A stretch of 64,000 bases of DNA from Desulfobacteraceae bacterium (lineage in GTDB: Bacteria > Desulfobacterota > Desulfobacteria > Desulfobacterales > SURF-7), in contig QZKS01000087.1 of NCBI GenBank assembly GCA_003599865.1, positions 1 to 64,000 on the forward strand. Direction: 5' to 3'. Shown here in pieces: positions 48,886 through 57,897 of this stretch. The notes beneath the pieces were generated by a model, which did no database searches, had not been told where the DNA came from, and worked only from the letters and a program-made list of their open reading frames with translations. Numbering within the stretch: the first letter of the stretch is position 1; every line of letters begins with the position of its first letter. The position numbers and the translations under genes were made by a program.

Positions 48886-49359
48886 TCATATGGCGTTCCG
48901 GGCATCCATCAACAGGCGGATATGATTTCTTTCCTCATCACAAATGGTCTGAATTACAGTTGAATCATCTCCATGAAACAGCTTCTTGATTTCATGAAAA
49001 TACAAGAGAGTGTCTTTCTCAAACCGGATGGCGGTCTGAATCAACTGGTCACGGGTAAGGGCATGTTCGATCTTCAATGATTCCGATATTTCCGAAACCA
49101 GCAATTGGATAAACATTCCATATTCTCCAAACAATGCATCCTGAACTGCCGGCGTTCCGGTGATTTTGGATGAGAGTTCCTTATACAGGGCTTCGTGCTT
49201 CTGCTCCTGATCAATCAGAAACAGCAGGATGGATTTCAGGTCATCATCCTGGAACGAGGTAACCGCCTTTTCGTAAAACTCCCTTCCTTTTTTTTCCAGC
49301 CATATTGCCACATCCAGAACCGATTCAATGGATTTGATGCTGTTGATGAGATCAAACAT
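48886..49359 (-). CDS. Ferritin-like / rubrerythrin-family protein
   Basis: 157 residues, four-helix ferritin-like. Candidate di-iron ligands are in 'AIWLEKKGREFYEKAVTSFQ', 'LIDQEQKHEALYKELSSKIT', 'IRFEKDTLLYFHEI' and 'ICDEERNHIRLLMDA' (Glu and ExxH pattern). No rubredoxin domain, so it is not a full rubrerythrin. Probably iron or peroxide handling in an anaerobe. GGAGGACAAACC precedes the ATG. A terminator separates it from the upstream cytochrome c3. Confidence 0.85.
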   Translation of the reverse strand: MFDLINSIKSIESVLDVAIWLEKKGREFYEKAVTSFQDDDLKSILLFLIDQEQKHEALYKELSSKITGTPAVQDALFGEYGMFIQLLVSEISESLKIEHALTRDQLIQTAIRFEKDTLLYFHEIKKLFHGDDSTVIQTICDEERNHIRLLMDARNAI

Positions 49360-49411
49360 GGTTTGTCCTCCGGTTATTGTGCTGTTTTATCAAAAACGGT
49401 TTCCGTTAAAA

Positions 49412-49457
49412 TGATAAAGGCAGCTACCCTAATATGAAAGGATACCTGCCTTTATCA
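49412..49457 (-). terminator. Terminator downstream of cytochrome c3
   Basis: TGATAAAGGCAG and CTGCCTTTATCA form a perfect 12-bp stem, extended with mismatches. It lies 22 bases past the cytochrome stop on the minus strand, followed there by ATTTTAA. Confidence 0.7.
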
Positions 49458-49479
49458 AAAGGGCTGCCAAAAACCGCGA

Positions 49480-49926
49480 TTATTTCTTAGGATGGCATTC
49501 TTTGCATGTGGTGGGTGCGGCCTTGGTGTTGTTCTTTTTGTTATAGTCCTTATGACATCCCTGGCAATTGTCATGAATGGCTTCATGATGAAAGGCCAGT
49601 TTGTCTGCTTTGGAAAGCTTGCCTTTGGGTTTTTTTTCGGTTTTGCTGTGGCATTCAATACAGTTTTTTACATTGTCCCCTTCTTTCAGGCTGGTCAAGG
49701 GCTGGCCTTTTTCATCGTGATGGCATTCTCCGCAGCCGGCCTTGTACTCGACAACATGCTTTTTGTGGGAAAACTCAACGATACCCTTTTCATGTTTCGC
49801 ATACGCCTTGTTTTCCATCTTGATGACATCCTGAACCGCCGTACCGGCAGAGAGCACTCCAACACCGGCAATACAGACAGCAGCAACACCAGTCAGTGCG
49901 ATTTTTAACAGAGTTCTCATTTTCAT
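49480..49926 (-). CDS. Tetraheme class III cytochrome c (cytochrome c3 type)
   Basis: 148 residues. Signal peptide 'KIALTGVAAVCIAGVGVLSA'. Four CxxCH motifs: 'CGECH', 'CIECH', 'CQGCH', 'CKECH', plus distal His candidates in 'VEFSHKKHVVEY' and 'LAFHHEAIHD'. This is the small periplasmic cytochrome c3 arrangement of sulfate reducers, which takes electrons from hydrogenase or formate dehydrogenase to membrane complexes. Lysine-rich, as expected for docking. Spacing of the heme pairs could also fit a c7-like form, but four hemes are present. GGGAGGATTACG lies upstream. Confidence 0.93.
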   Translation of the reverse strand: MKMRTLLKIALTGVAAVCIAGVGVLSAGTAVQDVIKMENKAYAKHEKGIVEFSHKKHVVEYKAGCGECHHDEKGQPLTSLKEGDNVKNCIECHSKTEKKPKGKLSKADKLAFHHEAIHDNCQGCHKDYNKKNNTKAAPTTCKECHPKK

Positions 49927-50033
49927 GTTTCCGTAATCCTCCCTTGGACCTGGTTAGTATATGAAAGAAAAAACGTAATAACAAACGTAAGCAGATAAGA
50001 TGACCGCTAATTTATCAACTACACTGCTGTCTG

Positions 50034-52214
50034 TCAATCCCATATTAGTTTGCGGGCCAGCCCGGACAGACGCTCCCTTGGTTTGTCATTGTTGACGGCA
50101 ACCGATAATGCCTTGCGGGTTCCAATGAGAATCACCAGTTTTTTTCCCCGGGTCATGGCGGTATACAAGAGGTTTCGCTGCAGCATGACATAATGCTGGG
50201 TCAGCAGCGGGACGATGACCACCGGATATTCCGATCCCTGGGATTTGTGAACCGAGATCGCATAGGCCAGGGAAAGCTCGTGCATCTCCTCCGGTTCATA
50301 TTCGACCTTCCTTCCTTCATAATCCACGGTCACCAGCCGGGTCTGGTGGTCGATGGCTGCAATGGTTCCGATATCCCCGTTAAACACATCCTTTTCATAG
50401 TTGTTTTTCAAATGCATGACCTTGTCGTTTGGTTTATAGGTGATCCCCATAATTTCCATTCCGGTATGATCCGGATTCAGGGTTTTCTGGAGCGCCTGGT
50501 TCAGATTGATCGTTCCGATCAATCCCTTGTGCATGGGGGTCAGCACCTGAATGTCCCGGATGGGATCAAAGCCGAACCGATGGGGAATGGATTCGGCGCA
50601 CAGGGTTTTGATGGTTTCCACCACGGTATCGGGGCTGCTCTGCCGGATAAAATAAAATTCCGAGAGTTCATCTTCCGGGCCGGCGGTCTGAAAGTCCGGG
50701 ATCTCGCCCGGATGATTCCAGTCCCGGACCATATGGGCATTAACGATAATCGGGCTCTCCTGGGCCTGCCGGAAAATGGTTTTCAGATAATAGACGGGAA
50801 CGGCATGGGATTGAATGATGTCTTTCAGGACATTTCCCGGGCCTACGGAAGGAAGCTGAAAAACATCCCCCACCAGGATCAATACCGATGTCACCGGAAC
50901 AGCCCTGATCAGATGAAACAGCAGGAGGGTGTCCACCATGGATGCTTCGTCAATGATAATCACATCCGCGTCAATAGGGTTGTTCGGGTTGATCTCAAAC
51001 CGCTGCTCTTTTAAATTGTATTTCAGCAGACGATGGATGGTTTTGGCATCCCGCTGTACGACTTCGGAAAGGCGTTTGGCGGCGCGGCCGGTAGGGGCAG
51101 CCAGAACCACCAGCTTTCCCATTCGCTCAAAGATGGCGTTTACGGACCGGATCAGGGTGGTTTTTCCGGTTCCGGGCCCGCCGGTGATGACCGCCACACG
51201 ATGCTTCAGAATCTGTTCCAGAACTTCCAGTTGTCCGGCGGAGAGCTGGATGGCCAGTTTTTTCAGTATTTCACAGGTAAGCTCTTCCGGATTCATGTTC
51301 AGCATCGGCATGGGTACGGACAACAGGGCCTTGAACCGATTGGCGATCCCCTGTTCCGCGGCATGCAGCTCTTTGGAATATACGGCTTTTTGATCCTGTT
51401 TGTCCGGAATATCCTCCCGGACAAGAATGCCGCTGTCTGCCAGCTCGTCCAGGGCAAGGGCGGCAATTTCCGGATCGATCTGAAAGGTCTGCCCGCATTG
51501 ATCAATGATGACGGTATCCGGAAGAAAGGTATGGCCATCGTTTTCCCCCTGGCCGATGAGATACCGAATGCACCCCCGGACCCGTTTGGGGTCGTCCTTG
51601 GGCAGGCCGTTGTGCCGGGTGATGGTGTCGGCGATCAGAAAACCAATCCCCGGGATGTCTTCGGCAAGCCGGAAAGGGTCTTTTTTCAGGATATCCAGGG
51701 CTTCTTCTCCATATTCCTGCAGGATGCGGGCACTGTAGGCACCCTTGATCCCCCGGGCCTGCAGAAACTGCATCAGTTCCCGGACGATATGGTGTCCTTT
51801 CCACGAGCGTTCAATCAGCCCGGCCTTTGCCTTGCCGATCCCATTGACCTCGGTGAGTCTTTCCGGACATTGTTCAATGACCTCCAGTGTTTTTTTGCCA
51901 AAATGCCGGACAAGGCGCTTGGCGATCAAAGGGCCGATGTTTTTGATCACACCGGACTCCAGGTATTTCCGAATCCCCTCGATGGTTTCCGGAAGGCTGA
52001 CCGCAAAGGTTTCAATCTTGAACTGCTGTCCATAACGGGGATGGGTTTCCCAGTTTCCGCTGAGGCGAAGGGTCTGGCCGGGTGAAATGCCCGCCATGAA
52101 ACCGACAATGGTGATCATGCTGCCGGGCGTTCCGGTTGCCAGCCGGGCAATGGTATAGTGGTTTTCCTCGTTCTGAAAGGTAATCCGTTCCAGGTTTCCC
52201 TCAAGGATGATCAT
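50034..52214 (-). CDS. recD2: RecD2-type ATP-dependent 5'-3' DNA helicase
   Basis: 726 residues from ATG 52214. An N-terminal OB-like region and helix-hairpin-helix segment ('CPERLTEVNGIGKAKAGLIE', 'DIPGIGFLIADTI') are followed by helicase motifs: Walker A 'VITGGPGTGKTTLIRSVNAI', 'VIIDEASMVDTLLL', 'GDVFQLPSVGPGNVL' and 'AYAISVHKSQGSEYPVVIVP'. RecD2 acts without RecBC in repair. The track start at 52373 overlaps gmhB; ATG 52214 overlaps the gmhB stop by four bases (ATGA), the usual coupling. Confidence 0.95.
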   Translation of the reverse strand: MIILEGNLERITFQNEENHYTIARLATGTPGSMITIVGFMAGISPGQTLRLSGNWETHPRYGQQFKIETFAVSLPETIEGIRKYLESGVIKNIGPLIAKRLVRHFGKKTLEVIEQCPERLTEVNGIGKAKAGLIERSWKGHHIVRELMQFLQARGIKGAYSARILQEYGEEALDILKKDPFRLAEDIPGIGFLIADTITRHNGLPKDDPKRVRGCIRYLIGQGENDGHTFLPDTVIIDQCGQTFQIDPEIAALALDELADSGILVREDIPDKQDQKAVYSKELHAAEQGIANRFKALLSVPMPMLNMNPEELTCEILKKLAIQLSAGQLEVLEQILKHRVAVITGGPGTGKTTLIRSVNAIFERMGKLVVLAAPTGRAAKRLSEVVQRDAKTIHRLLKYNLKEQRFEINPNNPIDADVIIIDEASMVDTLLLFHLIRAVPVTSVLILVGDVFQLPSVGPGNVLKDIIQSHAVPVYYLKTIFRQAQESPIIVNAHMVRDWNHPGEIPDFQTAGPEDELSEFYFIRQSSPDTVVETIKTLCAESIPHRFGFDPIRDIQVLTPMHKGLIGTINLNQALQKTLNPDHTGMEIMGITYKPNDKVMHLKNNYEKDVFNGDIGTIAAIDHQTRLVTVDYEGRKVEYEPEEMHELSLAYAISVHKSQGSEYPVVIVPLLTQHYVMLQRNLLYTAMTRGKKLVILIGTRKALSVAVNNDKPRERLSGLARKLIWD

Positions 52215-52783
52215 GCGGGTTTCCGGCTCCCTGTCATCCATATTGCGGCATCCAGCAGGTTTTCGGCAATATGGTCGGGGACAATTTGTTTTTCGGCAAG
52301 CGCAGTCCTTGCTTGTGGACCATTGCCGGTCAGCACCAGGATCGTTTTTCCGCAGCCCGCATTTAGGCCGCACTCAATATCCCGGGCGCTGTCGCCCACC
52401 ATGAACGACATTTCCATGTCGATCGGATAGGCCTGTTGCGCCTGCCGGATCAGGCCCGGCAGGGGTTTGCGGCATCGGCAGCCATCTTCGGGCGTGTGCG
52501 GGCAGTAAAAGATATCGGTGAGCCGTCCGCCGGCGGCAAGGATCTCCTGTTTCATCATGGAAAACATATATTCAAGGTCGGAAAGCGGAACCATTCCCCG
52601 GTTGACCATGGACTGGTTGGTAATCAGGAAGACCTGAAAATCGTGTTGGGTCAGAAGCCGGATGGCTTCCAGGCTTCCGTCGATAAAGACAACCTCCTCC
52701 CAGCTTTTGATATAGTCGGGAGAATCCATATTGATGACACCGTCCTTGTCCAGAAATACGGTATATCGCTGTTTGCTTTTCAT
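52211..52783 (-). CDS. gmhB: D-glycero-beta-D-manno-heptose-1,7-bisphosphate 7-phosphatase
   Basis: About 190 residues. HAD motif I 'TVFLDKDGVINMDSPDYIKS', motif II-like 'LITNQSMVNRGMV', zinc loop 'FYCPHTPEDGCRCRKPLPGL', and motif IV 'FMVGDSARDIECGLNAG'. The zinc loop is characteristic of GmhB, which makes heptose-1-phosphate for LPS core. ATG 52783 ('MKSKQRYTVFLDKDG') chosen; a TTG at 52792 is possible. Flanked by rlpA upstream and recD2 downstream in one minus-strand run. Confidence 0.92.
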   Translation of the reverse strand: MKSKQRYTVFLDKDGVINMDSPDYIKSWEEVVFIDGSLEAIRLLTQHDFQVFLITNQSMVNRGMVPLSDLEYMFSMMKQEILAAGGRLTDIFYCPHTPEDGCRCRKPLPGLIRQAQQAYPIDMEMSFMVGDSARDIECGLNAGCGKTILVLTGNGPQARTALAEKQIVPDHIAENLLDAAIWMTGSRKPA

Positions 52784-52797
52784 GAATACCAAGTCTG

Positions 52798-53577
52798 TTA
52801 TTCCGCGACAATAAAGGAATCGGTAAACCCGGCTTCCGCCAGCAGGCTTTCTTCCTTCATGATCTGCTGAAGAGACGTGTACTTCCCTACCCGAACCCGG
52901 TAAAAGGTTTCCTGCCCGGTGTCATGCCGGGAGATATGGGCGTTCTCATACTGCCGGCTCAAGGTCTGCACCAGCCGTTCCGCATTTTCCCTGTTCTTGA
53001 AGGCGCCTACCTGGAAGGTAAACGTGCCCGCGTCGTAGTTGACCGGTACAAATTCGGTCGGCGTATCGGTTGGCCGGGATTTGTCTTTGGAAGCGCCCAA
53101 TGCCACCACGATGACCGGTGCGGTTCCGGGCCCGACCATATCCAGTTTTTTGGCGGCGGTATATGAGAGGTCAATGATGCGGTTTCCCACAAAAGGGCCC
53201 CGGTCGTTGATCCGGACAACAACCTCTTTTTCATTTTTTTTGTTATACACGCGGACCCAGGTTCCCAGAGGCAGGGTTTTGTGCGCGGCGGTCATGGCAT
53301 GCATATCATAGATCTCGCCATTAGAGGTCTTTTTGCCATGAAACTGATCCCCATACCAGGAGGCGATTCCATCCTGCTGAAAGCCGCCGGCGTGAGATAT
53401 GGGCTGATACCACTGTCCCAGGACCTTGTATGGCTTGGGCTGGCCGGGTATGGCTTTGGGGGGCGGAGTATCCGGCCGCATCCGGGCACAGCCTGCCGTA
53501 AGGGCCATACACAGAAGTATGGGAAGGGCAAGTTTTATCAAACCGGAAAACCGGTTGTATGCAGGGTGTTTTTTCAT
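52798..53577 (-). CDS. rlpA: RlpA-family septal ring lytic transglycosylase lipoprotein with SPOR domain
   Basis: About 259 residues. A lipobox 'ALTAGC' ends the signal peptide. The double-psi RlpA domain has 'GIASWYGDQFHGKKTSNGEI' and 'VRINDRGPFVGNRIIDLSYT' with the catalytic Asp region. The C-terminal SPOR domain ('FTFQVGAFKNRENAERLVQT', 'FYRVRVGKYTSLQQIM') binds denuded glycan. It cleaves peptide-free peptidoglycan at the septum. Start chosen at ATG 53577, which gives a typical n-region; ATG 53589 is an alternative. Confidence 0.93.
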   Translation of the reverse strand: MKKHPAYNRFSGLIKLALPILLCMALTAGCARMRPDTPPPKAIPGQPKPYKVLGQWYQPISHAGGFQQDGIASWYGDQFHGKKTSNGEIYDMHAMTAAHKTLPLGTWVRVYNKKNEKEVVVRINDRGPFVGNRIIDLSYTAAKKLDMVGPGTAPVIVVALGASKDKSRPTDTPTEFVPVNYDAGTFTFQVGAFKNRENAERLVQTLSRQYENAHISRHDTGQETFYRVRVGKYTSLQQIMKEESLLAEAGFTDSFIVAE

Positions 53578-53860
53578 CGGGCAGCTCATTTCCGTTTCAA
53601 GATTTATGATTCTTCATGCCATTAACACAGGTTTTGATAATGATTCAAATTGTTTTATGGAAAAGATGCGTATTTTTTACAAGACTGAAAAAATTCCATC
53701 ATATTGCCCGCACGGGAGAATGATCGGCTTGCAACCACCCCGGACACATGATAATAGGAAGGTGATCTTGTCTCAAGCCTTTTTATGAAAAAGGAAACTT
53801 CCAGGGCCGGTCAATTTCAGGTTTATATTTTTCCACGACCATAAAATCATAGGGGGAAAT

Positions 53861-54430
53861 ATGCTGATTCCACATTCATGGCGGCGTCGAATTTCTTTTA
53901 TCATGGCGGTTCTGTTTCTTGTTTTTACCGTCGGCACAACGGCATCGGCCGGTGGATTTTTAACCGCACCGGTTGATACACTGCACCCCTGTCTGTCATT
54001 GAGTGAAGCTGATTTTTCCCACCTGTTGGCCGGGGATCAACCAATATCGTTGCCCACACCGGAGTCGCCTTCAATGGATGTCGATTTCGGAAAGGTGCAT
54101 AAATATCTGGGATACAGTACAATCCTTCTGGCAGGTCTGGCGGCGGTCACCAGTTCAAGTAAGTCCCTTCATTACGGAGCGGCCTATTCGGCCACCGGTG
54201 CGGCGTTGGCCACGTGTTTTACCGGGTATTATGAATACCGGGACCGTTTTGATCTGGATAACGGGATTCTGGCCGAAGACAATGTGCATATCCTGTTGGG
54301 AACCCTGGGCGCCCTTGGTGTCGCCACCGCAATCGCCATTGCGGATTCCGGCGAAAATAATAGCCATGCGGGTGCAGGCATTATCGGCGGTGCGGCGATG
54401 ATGCTGTCCGTTATCGTGATCAAATGGTAG
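53861..54430 (+). CDS. Hypothetical exported or membrane protein, 189 residues
   Basis: Signal peptide near residues 10-30 ('ISFIMAVLFLVFTVGTTASA'). Later hydrophobic, Gly/Ala-rich segments: 'YLGYSTILLAGLAAVTSSSK', 'LLGTLGALGVATAIAI' and 'GAGIIGGAAMMLSVIVIKW', with charged 'YYEYRDRFDLDNG' between them. Probably three to four membrane helices in the inner membrane. No family recognised. A plus-strand run follows: LysE, ArfB, ADP-ribosylglycohydrolase. Confidence 0.7.
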   Translation: MLIPHSWRRRISFIMAVLFLVFTVGTTASAGGFLTAPVDTLHPCLSLSEADFSHLLAGDQPISLPTPESPSMDVDFGKVHKYLGYSTILLAGLAAVTSSSKSLHYGAAYSATGAALATCFTGYYEYRDRFDLDNGILAEDNVHILLGTLGALGVATAIAIADSGENNSHAGAGIIGGAAMMLSVIVIKW

Positions 54431-54441
54431 TCTTGCCATAA

Positions 54442-55059
54442 ATGATTGGTATGATCACCACCGGAATATTGCTGGGCCTATCCGCAGGCTTATCGCCCGG
54501 CCCTCTTCTCACGATTGTGATCGCGGAAACGATTCGTCATGATATCAAAGCCGGCATCCGGGTGGCCCTGGCCCCTCTGATAACGGATGTTCCGATTATC
54601 GCTGTCACGGTCTATATTGTAAGTCGCTTGTCACAGTTTGATGTGATACTGGGATGCATTACCCTGGTCGGAGGCGGTCTGGTGCTGTTTCTGGGATATG
54701 AAAGCTTACGGACCAAACCGGTTGCGGCAGATACCTTCATGGCCAGGCCGCATTCCCTGCTGAAAGGGATCGCGGTGAATGCCATGAGCCCGCATCCGTA
54801 CCTGTTCTGGTTCAGTGTCGGCGGCCCGATTCTCCTGAAAGCGCTGGAAAACAACATGCTGTCCGGAATCCTGTTTCTGTCCGGCTTCTATCTTCTGCTG
54901 GTCGGATCAAAGGTGATGATCGCGCTGCTGGTCAACCGGTCCCGGGCGTTTTTGCAGGGAAAGGCCTATCCGGCGGTCATGAGAATGCTGGGGATTCTAC
55001 TAATCGGATTTTCCGTTTTTCTTTTTCAGGAAGGTCTGGTATTGCTGGGTTTTATCTGA
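54442..55059 (+). CDS. LysE/RhtB-family amino acid exporter
   Basis: 205 residues with about six membrane helices. It carries the LysE signature 'LGLSAGLSPGPLLTIVIAET' near the start, 'GIRVALAPLITDVPIIAVTV', and 'GIAVNAMSPHPYLFWFSVGG'. Family members export amino acids or homoserine lactones; substrate not deducible. Starts 11 bases after the previous stop. Confidence 0.87.
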   Translation: MIGMITTGILLGLSAGLSPGPLLTIVIAETIRHDIKAGIRVALAPLITDVPIIAVTVYIVSRLSQFDVILGCITLVGGGLVLFLGYESLRTKPVAADTFMARPHSLLKGIAVNAMSPHPYLFWFSVGGPILLKALENNMLSGILFLSGFYLLLVGSKVMIALLVNRSRAFLQGKAYPAVMRMLGILLIGFSVFLFQEGLVLLGFI

Positions 55060-55100
55060 GAAGCAAAGGATCCAGACAAGATGAACGACAGGAAGCGAAG

Positions 55101-55529
55101 ATGCCGGATGACAGGTTGAGAATATCCAGTCAGATTATGATTCCCCTGAAGGAGATCGAAGTAAACGCGATCCGTGCCCAGGGAGCGGGCGGCCAGAATG
55201 TGAACAAGGTTGCTTCGGCTGTGCATATCCGTTTTGATATCCGGAACTCGTCCCTTCCGGATTTTTGCAAGCACAGACTGCTGGCCTTAAACGACCACCA
55301 CATCACCGGACAGGGACTGATTATCATCAAGGCCCAGCAATTCCGCAGCCAGGAGAAAAACCGGGATGACGGCCTGAACCGGCTGAGACGGATTATCCTC
55401 AATGCCATGGTCATCCGGAAAAAACGGAAGAAAACCATGCCCACCCAGGGCTCCCGTATCCGGCGCCTGGACCGTAAAATCCGGCGGGGCCGGATCAAAA
55501 CCCTGCGCCGAAAACCGGACGATGAGTAA
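55101..55529 (+). CDS. arfB: ArfB-type ribosome rescue peptidyl-tRNA hydrolase
   Basis: 142 residues. The release-factor-like GGQ loop is in 'NAIRAQGAGGQNVNKVASAV'. The basic C-terminal tail 'RRLDRKIRRGRIKTLRRKPD' would enter the empty mRNA channel. Length fits ArfB (YaeJ), which frees stalled ribosomes by hydrolysing peptidyl-tRNA. GGAAGCGAAG precedes the ATG. Between LysE and the ADP-ribosylglycohydrolase. Confidence 0.93.
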   Translation: MPDDRLRISSQIMIPLKEIEVNAIRAQGAGGQNVNKVASAVHIRFDIRNSSLPDFCKHRLLALNDHHITGQGLIIIKAQQFRSQEKNRDDGLNRLRRIILNAMVIRKKRKKTMPTQGSRIRRLDRKIRRGRIKTLRRKPDDE

Positions 55530-55540
55530 AGGAGGATGTC

Positions 55541-56317
55541 ATGATCGGTGCCATTGCCGGAGATATCATCGGCTCGGTGTTTGAATCCCGGCCGGTCAAA
55601 ACAACCGATTTTCTCCTGTTTTCGAAACATTCCCGGTTTACGGATGATACGGTGTTGACCCTTGCCGTGGCCCATGCGATTCTCCGTCAGACCGATTATT
55701 CCGCAGCCCTCAAAACCTTTGGCGCAAGATATCCGGATGCCGGATACGGCATGTCCTTTCTGAACTGGATTTTTGCCGAACAAAGCGAGCCCTACAACAG
55801 CTGGGGAAACGGATCCGCCATGCGGGTCAGCCCTGTCGGGTTTGCCTTTTCCACCATGGAAGAGGTGCTCGAGCAGGCGGAAAAAAGCGCTTCCGCAACC
55901 CACAACCATCCCGAAGGAATCAAGGGCGCCCAGGCAACCGCCCTTGCCGTTTACCTTGCCCGGAACGGACAAAACAAAGAGGCCATCAGGGAGGAGATCA
56001 CCCGAAGGTTCGGGTATGCCCTGGACCGGACCGTGGAGGATATCCGTCCCGCGTACCGGTTTGATGTTTCCTGCCAGGGGTCGGTCCCCCAGGCCATCAT
56101 CGCCTTTCTGGATTCCGAAAACTATGAAGATGCCGTCCGAAAGGCCGTTTCTCTGGGCGGCGACAGCGATACCCAGGCGTGCATTGCCGGCGGGATTGCC
56201 CAGGCCTATTACCGGTATATTCCGGAATCGATCATCCGGCAGGTGCATGGCATTTTGCCGGAACCCCTGTTATTGGTTCTCCAAGAGTTTACGGAGCGAT
56301 TCGGTCCATATTATTGA
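55541..56317 (+). CDS. ADP-ribosylglycohydrolase (DraG/ARH) family protein
   Basis: 258 residues. Mg2+-binding motifs 'IGAIAGDIIGSVFESRPVKT', 'SRFTDDTVLTLAVAHAI', 'WGNGSAMRVSPVGFAFS' and 'SLGGDSDTQACIAGGIAQAY' are all present. The family removes ADP-ribose from proteins, nucleotides or nucleic acids; DraG itself controls nitrogenase reductase. No draT or nif gene is nearby, so the substrate is open. AAAGGAGGATGTC precedes the ATG. Confidence 0.9.
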   Translation: MIGAIAGDIIGSVFESRPVKTTDFLLFSKHSRFTDDTVLTLAVAHAILRQTDYSAALKTFGARYPDAGYGMSFLNWIFAEQSEPYNSWGNGSAMRVSPVGFAFSTMEEVLEQAEKSASATHNHPEGIKGAQATALAVYLARNGQNKEAIREEITRRFGYALDRTVEDIRPAYRFDVSCQGSVPQAIIAFLDSENYEDAVRKAVSLGGDSDTQACIAGGIAQAYYRYIPESIIRQVHGILPEPLLLVLQEFTERFGPYY

Positions 56318-56679
56318 TCCCATTCCATGGAACTTGAAATTAACTGCATTTTGCGGAAAATCAGCGAAAATTCCAGATTTTCCAGAAAATGACCATTGTT
56401 CATAACTTGTCAATTTCTCCATAACAACCTGGAAACGGATAGAAAAATCAGCCTTCACCGGCGATGGTATTTTTTCTGAATCACCGATCAATGGATGATA
56501 AAAAAATCTGTTAAGTCAAACGGATATGTTCTGTCAATAACTATCCGGAACCGGCCGGGAAAGATCCGGAATATCCGGTTTGACAGAACCGCCTTGAATT
56601 TTTTATAGCAGGCATCATTGAGCGGTATCATATTCTTGCCCGCAATCCAAACCAACCGATACGCAAGGAGGAGTTCAGC
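56318..56679. other. Non-coding region with an imperfect inverted repeat
   Basis: 362 bases without a credible gene. GTTCTGTCA (56528-56536) and TGACAGAAC (56581-56589) are inverted around a CCGG-rich core (CCGGAACCGGCCGG ... CCGGAATATCCGG), able to form a long hairpin. It may be a terminator for the upstream operon or a small repeat element. The right end supplies the Shine-Dalgarno for the next gene. Confidence 0.5.
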
Positions 56680-56943
56680 ATGATTTCACCATCCTTTGAT
56701 ATCCATCAATTTATTGAAAATGTGAAAGAAAAAGACCCTTTAGACAGGGTATCCCTGGCAGAGCAGGAAGCGGTTCTGACCTGGAGGCAAAGTTATACAA
56801 GAAACGGCTCCCTGACCGAAGAGCAGAAAAACGGCATGCTGTATGAAAACAAACTTCTGAAAATTATCGACTATATCCGATATGGCATTATTCACAGGGA
56901 TATTGCTGAAATTGACCCGGAACTGCTGAGCGCCATTCGATAA
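56680..56943 (+). CDS. Hypothetical protein, 87 residues
   Basis: Small helical cytoplasmic protein ('IDYIRYGIIHRDIAEIDPEL'). No family recognised. AAGGAGGAGTTCAGC gives a near-perfect Shine-Dalgarno, and a strong terminator starts eight bases after the stop, so it looks like an independently expressed single gene. Confidence 0.68.
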   Translation: MISPSFDIHQFIENVKEKDPLDRVSLAEQEAVLTWRQSYTRNGSLTEEQKNGMLYENKLLKIIDYIRYGIIHRDIAEIDPELLSAIR

Positions 56944-56950
56944 TATCCCA

Positions 56951-56994
56951 AACACCAGGCAGCAAGATCCTCCAACTGCCTGGTGTTTTTTTTT
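56951..56994 (+). terminator. Strong Rho-independent terminator
   Basis: AACACCAGGCAG and CTGCCTGGTGTT pair perfectly over 12 bp with a 13-base loop, followed by a run of T. Clearest terminator in the window; closes the small 87-residue gene. Confidence 0.95.
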
Positions 56995-57147
56995 CGCCCT
57001 CCCATGTTCTGCATTCACACCCCCCTTGCCAGACTCATCAAATAAGAGTAAATTTTCAACAAAGCACCTCAGTGGGCTCGGTGGAAGCCGGTGGCATTAT
57101 CTGCACCCACGGGGCCGGGTGTCCGCTGTATCAAAGGAGAATATGGC

Positions 57148-57879
57148 ATGGTGAAAATCAATGAAAATGAATTGTCGGCCATGTTGTTGGAGAATTTTAC
57201 GCTCAGGGAGGTTGAGCCGAATATCTTCTCCGTTCTCCCTGATAATGAATTTGGTAACGAGTATGACAGTCAGTTCGGTTTTGTTTACGACTTGGTAGCA
57301 TGCAATCCAATATACAACCGCCTTATTTGGGGCTATCCTGTCAAAATATTTCATCAAACAGCCAGTGAAGCACTGCATTCTTCACAAGAAGGGCACGTTT
57401 TGGATATTGGCTGTGGCTCTCTGGCATTCACAGCAAAAACATATAGTCAATATAGTGAACGGCCGGTTGTCTTGGTCGATCAATCGCTTAAAATGCTCCG
57501 CATGGCTAAATCAAGGTTAGTGAAACAAAACGGCCAAGTTCCAGATAATCTGGTTTTTCTTCATGCGGACGCTCTACAACTCCCATTTCAAGAAAACATT
57601 TTCACAACAATCCTTTCCGAGAATTTGCTTCACTGCCTCAGTGACACGGGTATTTTGCTGAAACAATTAAAAGCAGTCACATCAAAGAACAGCAAAATGT
57701 ATTTCACGACATTGGTGAAAAACAATCGTTTAGCTGACAAGTACCTTGAGGCGTTAGCTGACAGCGGCAAATTGGTATCGAGGGCCGTGGTTGACCACAA
57801 AAAAGTATTTGAGCAAATCGGCTTGTCTGCAAAATATGAAACAATCGGTAACATTTTGATAATCAAAGGAAATAAATAG
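57148..57879 (+). CDS. Class I SAM-dependent methyltransferase (possible gene cassette)
   Basis: About 243 residues. Motif I 'GHVLDIGCGSLAFTAKTYSQ', 'PVVLVDQSLKMLRMAKSRLV', 'LHADALQLPFQENIFTTI' and 'SENLLHCLSD' define a Methyltransf_11/25-like fold; substrate unknown. ATG 57148 is preceded by AAAGGAGAATATGGC; the track's 57091 start lacks support. It looks lower in G+C than the genes to its left and begins the row of small same-strand genes. A GC-rich palindrome follows it. Confidence 0.85.
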   Translation: MVKINENELSAMLLENFTLREVEPNIFSVLPDNEFGNEYDSQFGFVYDLVACNPIYNRLIWGYPVKIFHQTASEALHSSQEGHVLDIGCGSLAFTAKTYSQYSERPVVLVDQSLKMLRMAKSRLVKQNGQVPDNLVFLHADALQLPFQENIFTTILSENLLHCLSDTGILLKQLKAVTSKNSKMYFTTLVKNNRLADKYLEALADSGKLVSRAVVDHKKVFEQIGLSAKYETIGNILIIKGNK

Positions 57880-57897
57880 ACAATCAGCGAACAATCG

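Noticed and set aside
51033-52085. 350-residue ORF antisense to recD2
   Set aside because: Shadow frame in GC-rich DNA where stops are rare.
55130-56248. 372-residue ORF antisense to arfB and the ADP-ribosylglycohydrolase
   Set aside because: Spans two clear genes on the other strand; no motifs.
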